This document shows positions 12,235 through 24,317 of a stretch of 64,000 nucleotides of DNA, piece after piece (the first letter of the stretch is position 1; every line of letters begins with the position of its first letter). Position numbers and translations under genes: made by a program. Origin of the DNA: Membranipora membranacea (lineage: Eukaryota > Bryozoa > Gymnolaemata > Cheilostomatida > Membraniporidae). The DNA is taken from the NCBI GenBank assembly GCA_914767715.1, contig OU612067.1:25456162-25520161 (forward strand), given 5' to 3'. The notes below the pieces were generated by a model. The model did no database searches. It was not told where the DNA came from and saw nothing but the letters and a program-made list of their open reading frames with translations.

Positions 12235-14653
12235 GCCAGTTTCTCTTTTCTTTAATTCCACCTTCTACACTGCTAAAAAAATAACACATTTATCTTGTGA
12301 TATGTGATAAATCAAATAGTTGGTGTACTCAACTTCCATGTTGCCATACATGAGTTGCGAGGATAAGATTTGTTTTCTGTGAGCAAGTAGGCTACTGCAC
12401 GGAGCTGTCTATGCTGTCCTTTGTAACCAACTCCAACTGAATTGGGTATCGATTATAGATTTAACTCGTAGATAGTGGTGTGTTCTAGCCTGTCTGACAA
12501 GCTTCATAACGTAGGAGATAGCCATGCTTGTCAATACTTGTGAACCAGCTGGCGAAAGAGAAGTTGTCCCCCACAACAAAGATTGTCAAGACATGATAAA
12601 TCAAGTTAAACATTGAGGGCATCCATAATCTTTCCGCGCTGATGCAAGTTGAGACAATTCATTTGAAAGCTGTTTTGAAGAGATGCGGTTCCAATAATGT
12701 AAAAAAAGTGAAGACAACAATGAGAGTTATTGTATTATAAGAGTAACCTTGAATACATTGACGCATCTTTGTAGATTCACTCACCATAAACTGAGTTCAG
12801 TTGAGCTGAATTGAGAATGGTTGCAACTAGGAGCACATGCAATGTTGAGATAGTAGTCAGCAGGGCAAGATTATTTTAGCAGCATGCTTCGTTTTAAACA
12901 GATAAGGTGTGCTTAGAGCAAAGTCCTTGCTTGGAGCCTGTAGGAATAACCTCTGAATCATAAATACCTCTACTGAGTTTCGTCCTTGTCTAGATAGCAT
13001 CTACTTCCCTGTAGCTTACGAGTTCCTGACTCAGTATTAAACGCAATGTAAGCAAAACACTGAGTGATGAAGAAAAGGCTTTTGAGACTTTATTTGCTGT
13101 TATGAAAAAGAAAAGCTCAGCAAATAACTTAGTGGGTCAATGTGAAGTGAACCGAACATGTCTGAAGAGCTATATGTGATTGAATGTATTGCGCAGCACT
13201 GTGATTTGATCGAGTGAAGCCTCATGAGTAAAAAAGGCTAAAAGGAAGTTACAAATTTCTTCTCATTTCAATCCGTCAACAACCTCTCTAACATATATTA
13301 CATATGACATGCTGTAGCCTACAGACCTCAACATAGAAAATGTGTCATGGGTGTGTAAATAGGTCCTGTAGTCCCAGAGGTCAGCATTTTCATCTACTTC
13401 CAGTTTCTATATTGAAACCTATGCAGCAGACATCAAATAATTAATATCTGATTTATTGAGTTGTAGGGTTAGAAATTTGTATGTCAGCCATCACACTTTC
13501 CGCCACCCAGGAATCTTTTGTGACATGATAGACTGTTGAGCTATTTGGTCCCCGTTTTTCTCCCAGCCCACAGTTTACTTATTTTATGACAATCACTTTA
13601 ACAATAGCAAATTTTTCATCTGCCTAAACCACAAAAAATTTGAATTTCCTGATAAATTTTGATTTATCTTCTCTGACACCACTTACTGGCTGTCACTCTC
13701 TGCACAGATATGCAGGGCTTGCCTCGCACGCACACACTCATTGTTGGTGCTTCCTAGGCTAGGCCTTTGTATGATCAGGGAGCTATGTCTCAGACTCCCT
13801 GGTTTGATTATCATATCCCGCACTTCATGTTAACATTTATTGTCTTCTCCAAAAGCTATATATATAAGATAAAATGATACAGTAGTAGTATGAGATAGTC
13901 AAAGGCAGAATTTGCCTCGATAAGGCAGAGTTCAAGTTTCTTATGACTGACCTAGTCCCCGTCAGCGATAAAAATTCATAAAAGAGACCGGATTGGACAT
14001 CAAGTACCAATACTGGTTAACAACTCATTTCTTAGGTGTTTGTCAATTCTTAATATACAGTTGATGAGAGTGGAGTTTTAGGTTTAATTAAGTTATATAG
14101 TTTATAGTAAACTTGAAAACTAGAATTTTTTACGTTGCCGTACAACTTAAAATCAGAGGCAAAAATAAGAATCAAAGCAAGCATCAAACTAGAGTTCGTA
14201 TAATATGAGATATAATATGTCATCACTAAGATCTACAATCCCAAGGTAAAATTAAACAGTGAGTATTTCCTTAGTCTAAAACAGCTTCAAATGCAACAGA
14301 CAAATAAAATCATTCATTAACATCAACACGATACAGTCAACTCAACAAATCCAGAGAAATAAAACAAATGCATTATATATCTTAATAAAATTGGTATTTT
14401 ATAATATCTAATCTCTATAATGAGGATGGGATGTAATTCTGTGCATAGAAAATTACAGTTATTTTATAATCAAATTAGGAAGGAAGAAAATTCAAAACAC
14501 AATATCACATAACGCATGATACTCAACAGGCCCCATTGACTTCGCAGTCATCAGCGCATCGCATTCCAAGGTCAATATAAAAAATAATAGAATATCAAAA
14601 GATTGTCAAAAATGGATCGAGAACTCCCGGATATAACTAATGTCTACTAATGT
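12235..14653. other. Intergenic between plectin-repeat gene A and receptor A
   Basis: No supported gene. From about 12980 onward the sequence matches the corresponding interval at 46421-47950, with insertions and deletions, so it belongs to the duplicated block. A small hairpin with AGGGAG/CTCCCT arms lies at 13777-13801 and is shared with 47067-47091. The last few hundred bases before 14654 are AT-rich and probably hold the 3' UTR of the plectin-repeat gene. Confidence 0.5.
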
Positions 14654-17600
14654 CTACTTCTTCAGACTTTTCAGAGCTTTCAGTGGATTCAGAAGTTTCT
14701 TTCTGATGGCATCAGTTCCTCTCTGTGCTGTTTTATTACCGATCTGATCAAGGGATAACTCCCGAGGATTATCAGTTAGTGTTGCTTTCACAAACCCTGA
14801 AGAAAAAAACAACACTTAATCTCAATAAATATTTAAGACTTCTCTATCTCTCTCACACCAAAATACGCAGTATTCTGATGACAAGTACAAACTTAAAGCT
14901 AGATACACAGCTATGTCAATCAAGTATTTTACATTTAAAGAGGTTGTTGGAGCTGATTAGAGCCAAGTTCAACAAGGTTCAATGAGCGGACAACTTCAAA
15001 AAAGCATATATCAATAATTACCTCTCTCAATGGCCTGTTCAGCTGGTATTTTCTCCCATGTTATATTATGTATATACTCTCCTGTACTCTTGTCTATAAT
15101 ACCGGCAGCGACAGCCTCATGGAATAACAGCTTCTTCCTGTTTCTCTGATCGATGACGGCGTGTACTGAGTATGTCTTCAGTACTTCCTCCTGTACTGTG
15201 CCTATAGCATAGAACAAAACAGACATCTAGTATCAAGATATCACTGAGCTGTTAGGGATTACAACAGAACTATCTACCTCTGTCTCTGCGGCCCCTCTTT
15301 TGACTTCAAAAAGTTGTGCCGCTGAGATGAGGCTAAACTTATCCACTTATACTATTTTCAATAAGAGGATTAGGGCATGCAAACTGCTCAACTATATATG
15401 TCCGATAGTTGCGGAGCTGATCTCAGCTTTTTAGAATTTGATTTTGGATGGGATGCAGACATGCAATGTGAATTAATTCAAAGAGACTGCTGATAATCGC
15501 AGAATTTGAGCCTGTTTATCTGTAATAATGGGGGTGCATAGCTATGACATTGCAGCTAGGCTATGAGCTGGCTCTATGCTTTATCATAACTTACCCTTAG
15601 TAATTGCTAAATGTAAAACATTTTCCAAAACAATAATGATTTTGCACAATGATGCATATACATAGCCATTCACATGGTTTATATGACAAATTTGTTTTGA
15701 AGAAGTCCTCCTTTCCAATGAAGGACGTTTTATTTGATATAGCTATGTCAACAGGGAAGTAAGTGCTAGCCATAGACAACAGACATATCGTTCCGACCGC
15801 ATACCATATACACTATAACCTATCTTTGGGCGGGTACAAACACGCGGGTACAAACACACAGGTATCGGTTGCAACTTCAGCAAACCCTCAGTCATTATAT
15901 ACATAATCTATATGGGGTCACAGTTGACTTATATGTCAGTAATTTGCCATTATGTAAATCATCCTACACTGTGAGGTCGTCGTTTATCGCAGTATTCATG
16001 TCCACATCGTTATTATAGAACAAACATCTGAAGTTTCAACCGCGTAGTAAGTTCAGACCTGAATTACTGACTTGCTATTTCAAGGTTCGACTTTAAACTG
16101 CTATTCAAGTAGTATGAATTTACAGTTGCAGGAGAGTTTGTGTCGCACTAAGCCTTCTCCACACCTGAAATAAAATCTCATCCACTTCAATCAACTTACC
16201 TGTAGCAGCGTTATCATACTCGATCTCTACAAGTTTCTGATCTACAGCGTCACCTATTAACATCTTAGTTTTAGCTTTGAGATCAGTAAACACTCCATGT
16301 ACAGGATCAAGTATATGTAGATCAGCGGCCTGATCTAAACTCAACATCTGTCCTGTCTGCGTGTTCGTGGCAGCTGAAATAGAGAAATATTGTTATTTTG
16401 AATCTAAAATATTACAGTATAATGCCATACTTTCAGATCTCATGTTTCCTAAACAAGCAACATACCATCTCTAGTCTTCGGCTAATCAATCATGACATAA
16501 TTGACCCAACAATAGTTTTCTTGACTGATAATTATGGCAGTGTTAGGAGATGGGGTACATCCCTCAGTTAGTATCAACATCACTGCCCCAATTGAGCACT
16601 TACAGTCAGCCTTATATTTCCCGGCTTAATTTGCAACAGCATTTAATACATACAGAGTGTTTTTCTAATTTGTCTAAATCTTATACATGTCTAAGAAATC
16701 TTGTTGAAATAACAAATAAACAAAAGCGCCCATATATCAAGATGACAGCTACCACAGGTATGGTTATGGTACACAAACCACATGATGAAAATGATTGGGA
16801 CTGGCTACTGAACCATCCATAGGGAAATGAGTAACCACTTGGCACCACAGCACAAGCTATAAACATATCACCAGCAAATCTGAGACAGTAAGATAGCTTA
16901 GAGTGGTTACTTTCACACAGTGAGTCTCACTTTGAAATGTGAGATTCAACAAGCCTAATGTCTATTTATTATGTTTACCTCTGACTGTGTATGGCATGGT
17001 TTCTCTTGTTGTTCGTATCGTCACAATACCCATAGATTTAACTTTCTCTTCTGACTTCTCAACCTTGGCTTGTCCCATCTGATAACAAAGTACAATACAG
17101 ACAAGGTAAATTCACAGGTGATTTCATTTATATCTACACACAGGGCTAATGAAACATGCTGCTGACCAGAACCAAAATCATGACAAGGTCAAACAAAAAC
17201 CCTATAGTTTAAATAGTTAGATAAATAAATACGTATTGATGGTGGGCGATAACTATCAATATCTGGGAATAGCTTCCTCTTTTTTTCGTGTGGGCACGAC
17301 TACCAATAAGTTTAATCTTAAATCATAGATAGTGGTGTTTAATCACAGGTATGGTATTAAATTATTTTTGAATCACATATGATAGCAGGGAACTTGAGCG
17401 GGGATCTTGGATAGAGTGTGGGATGGGGGTAATTTCTTATCGTTGGAGTGTGGGGGTTATGTGTAGCCATTTTGATGATAGAAGGTTAGTTAATAGTATC
17501 TATAAGAAGATGTTCTTAATCTAAACAAAATATACAACATTTATATAAGATCACAATATCAACTGGCTTACTCTTTGCTGTAAACGAAAGAACAGAATAG

Positions 17601-20600
17601 TATTTATACATCGTTATCGGTTGGTTATTACAATTATATATATTCCATATTTATTCTGGAGCAGATTAGGTCAGGGACTATTATCCAGAGTGGTGATAGC
17701 GATCTGATACTATGTCATACACCAATTAGTTTCCACTGCAGAACGTTGCACCATATTCTGATAACGCATGACACAATAAACGAATCAAAACTATATGAAA
17801 GTGACAAGATGATGGTTTCTGTTGCATGTTTCCGGTTTATGTTACCAATTATCAAATTATCCTGCAGGTCATGTGACAAGATGGCCTACATCAAGTGTGA
17901 TTCGGCTTGCATGACTATTTAGTGAATTCTGCTCTATCAAATAGAGCGTATCCAAATGCAGGAAAACAGGATCAAAATTGACACAGGTTTAGACAAGCAC
18001 GGAGTCAATACTGATGTTTTATACTGATCTCAAGGTTTTACTACACGCCCTCTGTGAATAAAAAAACTCCACACCTTGCTTCTCAGTATAAGCTTTGATG
18101 TACTATTGTACACAACAGATTGGTGAATATAACACAACAGACTACTAACCTTGATCCAGCCGTTATTCATAGCCTCCATCATACTTATATGCTGTTTGGT
18201 ATCAGTGTTATAGTATACTCCCTGAGATAGATCTAATATTCCCATATTTACAGCGTCCTGTAGCGATAGGACCTGCTCTGGCTCCTGTCCCGGATTACGT
18301 ACAACTCCCACTATTACCATAGTCACTGTTTCTTCCACCTGTAAAACATAGTCAATGTTGAAGTTAAATAAATGTTGCTAGCAAAATGATGTACAAGGTG
18401 GAGGGTGGTGGTAGTAGAATTTCACATATGACCCACAGAACACAACTACCACAAGGGAAAACTAAGTCACCTGACAGCGTATTGTGCATACAGATAAAAC
18501 TAGCAACCCTGGTTTGTGAGAGCAAATCCTTGTTTATAGGTTTATACCACATCCAAGAGGAGCTTGATACCAGAAGAACTTCAGAAGTTCAATTCAGTTC
18601 AAGACAAATTCTTCTTTTTTTTACCAACATTTTTACTTTGAGTCACTGTTGTAACCATACACAATACTCACCTCAGTTTCTATAATCTCCTCAGTTTCAG
18701 TTAGCTGAGTTCTGGAGTATTCTACAGAACCTCCACTACCGCTACCAGTCTCCTCCTCATCTAGGGGTGGATCCATTATATCACTGCTGTCAGGGATGTC
18801 AAAGGATGAGGTGGAGGAGGAGTGAGTCGTAACTGAGCTCTCATACTCCATCACTTCTTCAACTAAACATAGCAAGTTATAAGTCAGTGGTAGTTATTTT
18901 ATAAGTCATATCGGGTTGTATTTTAACTGTGCTGTTTTGCATTGTTGCACGATGTTAGATGGGTACCACTTCACAGACTGAAGCATCAGACGACATCAAT
19001 GATTTTCCGGTGTTAGGTTTGCTCAACTAGATTAAAATTAGGAATCTTTTCATAATTAGGTTAGGTTAGGTTATCAGGTTAGCCTAGTGGTTAGCGGGTT
19101 GGATCATCGATCTGACGACCGGGTTCGATTCCCGTGCATGTCCACTGGTGTTACCTGAGAAGCCGAGTTCGGTAGGGTGTTCCAATGAGTACCAGCGCTT
19201 CATGCGATGTAGGTTCTAATTAGTCAGGGGTGGCTATGGAGTGCTTGGACCCAGTGACCGGGCGGTAATGATGCAATGTTCACCGCTTAGAAGTACCCAT
19301 TGTGGCTTACATTAAGCGGTATATATAAAAACTCATTGTTATTATTATTATTATTATTATTAATTAGATAACTCATCAAATTGACTTTTAAATATCTTTC
19401 TAATCCAATGGGATGTAAACATCAAGCCACCCAATTTTAGAGATAAATCCTGTCAGTTTGGAATGAACAACATAGGGTGAAATCAGCATTTTAGTTCAGG
19501 TGCTGGGAGTTGCTTGAATGGTGATTACACTGTAATTGTACATTGTAATTCAAGTTGGTTAGTGCAGATATTCCCAGCTTTAAGTGATAATACATACCCC
19601 TTGTTATCTAGATTTGTTCTAACACTGATACTGTCAATGTGTGCCAGCTCTTATCAATCAAACCATGAGCTATTTCCAGTTGGCAATTTGAGCTATAGAA
19701 GTATTTGTTACCTGGTTTCTTTCTCTTGGTTTTAGTTCCAGTCTCAGGTGGTGTTAGTACAGCCCCTCCAGCTACAGTCAGATGTGACTCAGATACAGAG
19801 CTATACTCTGATGTCATCTGCTCAGTAACAGGATCAGATATCTCCATGGTGAGAACATTAGTCTCTGTAGTCATAGAGTCACCAGAAACCTGTAAAAGTG
19901 AGAACCGCAGTCAGTGTTAACTCCCTCTCTCATTCACCATACCTTAGCGCTTCGAATTCAAGCAATATTTCTGTATAAAGTTTGCATTTTTACTTGAACA
20001 ATCTTCATGGCAACGAACTCCACTGTTTCATCAGGACATGTATGTATTGGTGTCTGCTATCTGCTTACAACATAATCTATGTAAAGAACAATTAAGCAGC
20101 AGAGAATGAGAGAGAAACCATTTCGCTTTTTCAATGAATGATTTCATTTTCAGACAAAATATAGAGCTCGTTCTAATTTAACGTGACACTTGTAATCTCA
20201 ATATGATTAAACCACGGAAAGCATCATTGTATTCTATCCTATTCCATTAGATGTGTCTTATGTGTCGTAAACTTTGAACTGTTAAAAAAAAGTTGTCAGA
20301 GGGGGATTCGTCCCATTTATGTCAGGGAGGCAACAACTCCAGTCAACAACATTATCAACTGATCGCCTTGGATTCCAGGCAAAATATGGGAAGCATTGTC
20401 TGTATACATGTACTCTAGTCACAGCGTAACCGGTAATTGTTTGTATGGTGCTAGCTAAACTATGCACCAGCTGTGTGGAGAACTGCTGTGGGCTTTCGGT
20501 CTTCCACAACCCGCTAGTTTGGGACAATACTTGTTGGTGTCAAAACAACAGCCAAGGCAATACCAGTTATACACAGAATATACAGACAAGGCTCCCAGTG

Positions 20601-23244
20601 TTTGGCAACTGATAAAATTAGTCTTTGATATTTCCGTTGCATCCTAAATGTTCAGTTTTGGCAAAACCATCATATTTGGTGATGATAGAGAGATGAGAGT
20701 AGATACACAAGTGTGTGGGACCAAGACCAACCAAAAATACTGATGAGCACAGCACATATAGCTTATACATTGTTACAAATGTAACTACTACAATTACAAA
20801 TTTCTAGGTCCTGCAATAATATTTTGATTTGGTCATTATTTAATACTCTGCCTGCCTGCTCGTAGTGGCAATCCACTATCAACCACAGCCTAATTACTGG
20901 CTTGGGACGTGGTTGAGAGCTCAGACTAGGTCAACTCCGACAGTTTGCTCACAGCACCACTCACCTCACTGTGTAGACTGGCACTGCTAGCCTGTGACTC
21001 TACAGTCCATGAGCCACTAGCAGGAGCAGCACTCTGTGTAGTAGGCACTGTCTGTGGAGTTATAACATCACCAGATTCCATAGACATCTCAGTTGGTATC
21101 TCAGTTTGACTAACAGACACTGAATAGAGAGTCAGAACATATCATTCACTGATATTATTTGATTGATATCCATCATGTACATTTTGAGTCTTATAGGACC
21201 AACAATGACCTGTATATTTAGGACTACAAAATGCTGGCAAGAGCAGCGATTCAACCTCAGCATTAGTCAGGTCATATTACTGTTTAGTATTTGCCATAGA
21301 CGAAACACACATCTGTTGTATGTTTTGTCGATGGCATTTGCAAACAACATTCATCCTTACAAGGTAGCAGGCACTAATCAAATACTTTTTGATTAAGCCG
21401 TATGAGAAAATTATGTTGGAAAAAATTAACAACTATATTTATTTATCACCTCTTCTTCTATTGGCTAACCTAACCGTCAAGCTAGGCTAATTAACGTCGG
21501 GTAAATTTTGTTGCAAAGTTAGTTTCTCCATAGAAAGTCAATTGAGTGGAATAGAGCCATACAAGCTGGGTACATAAGGAACTTACAGAACCGTTCAACC
21601 TCTGGGCTGACTTCTCTAGCCTCTTCTGTCCAAACACCAGAAGTGGATGTAACCTCAGTATCCTCGAGAGATTCTCTACTGGATGTGGACCTTCTCTTAA
21701 GGGAGGCTCTGTCAGGACTCTTCTTTTCTTTCTTTTGTTGATCTCCGCTCTTATCAGCTTGAGAAGAGGGCTTCTCCTGGACCTTGCTTTTAGGGCTCTT
21801 CGATCTGGTCTGCTGCTCTGTAGCCGCAACTGGTTCTGGTGCCTTCTTTGAAGCAACCTTCACAGCGCTCTCAACTTCTACTTGTTTTGGGGATCACTTT
21901 TTTCTGACTTATTACCAGATGATGATTTTACAGGACTCTTCTTCTCACTCACTGACTGATCTGTGTGCTGAGTTGACTCTTGTGTCTTGCGAGGAGGGCT
22001 CCTCCTGCTTTGCTGCTCTCCCCTCTGGACCTGTGTGGATTCCTGAGAAAATGCCTCTGTGATCTCCATCTTTTCCTCAGTTGGAGTTGTACTCACAGCG
22101 GATGTTGAGTGACCAGACGACTTCGTTGGGCTCTTCTGTGCACTCTTACTGCTTGCTCTTGATTGAGAGGAAGTGGATTCTTGTGACAGGGTGACAGTTT
22201 CTTCTCCCTTCATCTGTTCCTTTTTCTCAGCTTTAGCCTGTTTGACAGGCTTCACGGGGGTAGGGCTCTTCTGTTTCTGCGATTGCTCCCGCTGATCAGC
22301 TTCCAGAGTTGGACTACTCTTTGTTTGTGCTTTTAGTGTAGCTGGTGCTGATTTAGTTGGCGCATCTCGACTGACTTGGGTTACACTTTCTTTGATAGGT
22401 GATGACGACTTACCAGCACTTTGAGATACTGTTTTAGTCACTTTTTCAGATTGAGCGGGTACTTTTTGTTTTACTGATTGAACCTCAGCTGATGTACTGC
22501 TGCTCACTTTCACTTGTTCACCCTTGGTTGTCTGCGCAACTACTGGTGACATTTTGGCTCCAGCACCCTGAACCTTAGAGCCAGTATCCGTTTGAACTTT
22601 AGCAGGTGATTTGGCAACAGGTTGACGTAGAGGGTCAACTGTCTTCTTGGTGGGAGTGGCTTTACTCCTTGCAGGCTCAGTGTCAGACTTCGTAGGTTTT
22701 GGAGTGATAGGGGCCTTCTGAACTCTCTCTATGGGCTTGGCAGCCAACTCCTTGCTGCGAGCTTGGTCAGTAGAGTCTAAAAATCAGTACAACAGAAGTT
22801 ATGTTGGTCCTGATGGTTACCATTGCCAGTTTAGTTGTGTTGCCTGGTTAGAGTAGCATTGTGCACTGCAGTTGTCTAATGCATCAAAATGCAGTCAATT
22901 GTGTAATACTGGCAGTCTACAGCTCTTGGGCATGGAGTGGGAGGGCTTTAGGAATCTTGCTCTGTAATGGTCATTTCCTATTTGGATTACTCGCAGCGTA
23001 GGGAAAGGGTGAAAATAGAGAAATCGGAATGGTTCATTTCAGAAAATTCTTGCAGCAGGAAGTAATAACATGCCAATATCTTTGGCTTTGCTGGAAAGGG
23101 TGAAACCAATAACGAAAACCAACCCATCAAAACCAAGGAAAGGATAGTAAGAATTATAAATCAGTACTTACACAAACTTTTGCAGCCACAACAAAACAAA
23201 GATGGTAGAATTGCACTCCGTTTGCGACGACTATGAGGCGCCAT
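14654..23244 (-). CDS. Plectin-repeat protein, copy A (frameshifted)
   Basis: Ten exons read: 23244-23172, 22776-21587, 21119-20965, 19889-19712, 18862-18672, 18338-18150, 17078-16979, 16373-16200, 15201-15022 and 14796-14654. The protein begins MAPHSRRKRS with a Cys-rich CCGCK patch. A roughly 400-residue Lys/Ser/Pro/Gln-rich region follows, then Ser/Thr-rich acidic exons, then plectin-type repeats such as LSLQDAVNMGILDLSQGVYY, LSLDQAADLHILDPVHG and LLFHEAVAAGIIDKSTGEY. Plectin repeats in plakins bind intermediate filaments. Here the actin-binding, plakin and long coiled-coil regions are absent, so it is a compact relative of unknown partner. Relative to copy B, one A is missing near 21888-21892, which shifts the frame to an early stop. 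This copy is therefore either a recent pseudogene or an assembly error. Confidence 0.75.
19060..19361 (+). mobile_element. tRNA-derived SINE inserted after duplication
   Basis: A pol III promoter is visible: an A box TAGCCTAGTGG (19080-19090) and a B box GGTTCGATTCC (19122-19132). The 3' end is a run of ATT triplets. The element is flanked by the direct repeat AATTAG (19054-19059 and 19362-19367), and the duplicate copy near 52420 has a single uninterrupted AATTAG there. This gives an empty-site comparison and shows insertion after the copies separated. It lies in an intron of plectin-repeat gene A, antisense to the gene. Confidence 0.85.
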
Positions 23245-23337
23245 GGTCACAATAAAAGCTAGAAGAGGTGTGAGTGCTGCACTCACGCTAAAACACTCAG
23301 TAGGTGAACAACAGCTGTAGCTACAGTGTGTGGTGTA

Positions 23338-23345
23338 TATTTATA
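23338..23345 (-). promoter_or_regulatory. Possible TATA box of plectin-repeat gene A
   Basis: TATAAATA on the minus strand lies about 95 bases upstream of the ATG at 23244, and is conserved at 56399-56406 in the other copy. The spacing would give a short 5' UTR. No transcript evidence is available. Confidence 0.4.
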
Positions 23346-24317
23346 GTGTAGCAGGAAGACTAGGCATCTGATAGTTATCAAGCAGTCACTGGTCAGCAGT
23401 ACGCGAGGGCTGACAGTGCTGGGTTATATACTCCATTATTGCAGCTAAATTGAATCACATCTTATGGAAGTCTTGCACTTATTTGAAGGAATTAAGGCAG
23501 TAAAAGGCTGCTAATAAGCTTAGCTAAATAGGCAGTTACAGGTCCTGGCTAAAGAAAGCATCAGTAATTTGTCATCTACGATTAAATTCATTGTTACTGT
23601 CACATGCAAATCGTATTTGTAAGGTTGAACCAAATTATACAAGGTTCACTAGTAGTGTAAAGGTGTGAGGTTTTAGTCTTAAATAAGCCAAGCAAGCTGG
23701 GACAATAAGTCAGCCGGCCACACTGATGTAAACAAGTTGGGTGCTCATCAAAATCAAAAGAAGCTACATAGTGAGTGCAGTGGGCCGGTAAAGGTTGTTT
23801 TATTGGTACAAGCCTACTCATCTCTTTGTTATTGCAATCATACTAGACTATTGGTTACGATAATAAGACTGGCTTTACTGAAGGGATGTGAACTTCCTGC
23901 CTGATTAGGACCAGTAAAGGATTATTTTGGCTCTAATTAGCTTATTAGCTGACCCATAGGTGTAGGCAGTTATTTGATAGCATGTTTGATTTGGGTGTCA
24001 AGTTGTTTATGACAGGGTATCACAATGATCAACAGTTGTGATGTGTTTCTACTGGCCTAGTGTAAATTTTACCGGTATAGTTGTACATTTTCGTAGGTTT
24101 TATTTCACAGCTGAACACATGAGATATTACTCAAGATTTCATCACAGAGATCCATGAATTTAGAGACTTACAATCAGTTCTCTCACAACATAATCAACAT
24201 AAGCCTCGGACCACACATACAAAGTTTGAGTGAAACAATCATTTACTCTCCGTAAATTCAACTTGATAACACACAGTTTTCAGTCAGTGAGTTTGGCATC
24301 ATTAGGTAATGATAGGA

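Noticed and set aside
21491-21856. Arg-rich minus-strand frame MLQRRHQNQLRLQ
   Set aside because: Alternative frame of the Lys/Ser-rich exon of the plectin-repeat gene; the other frame matches the intact copy.
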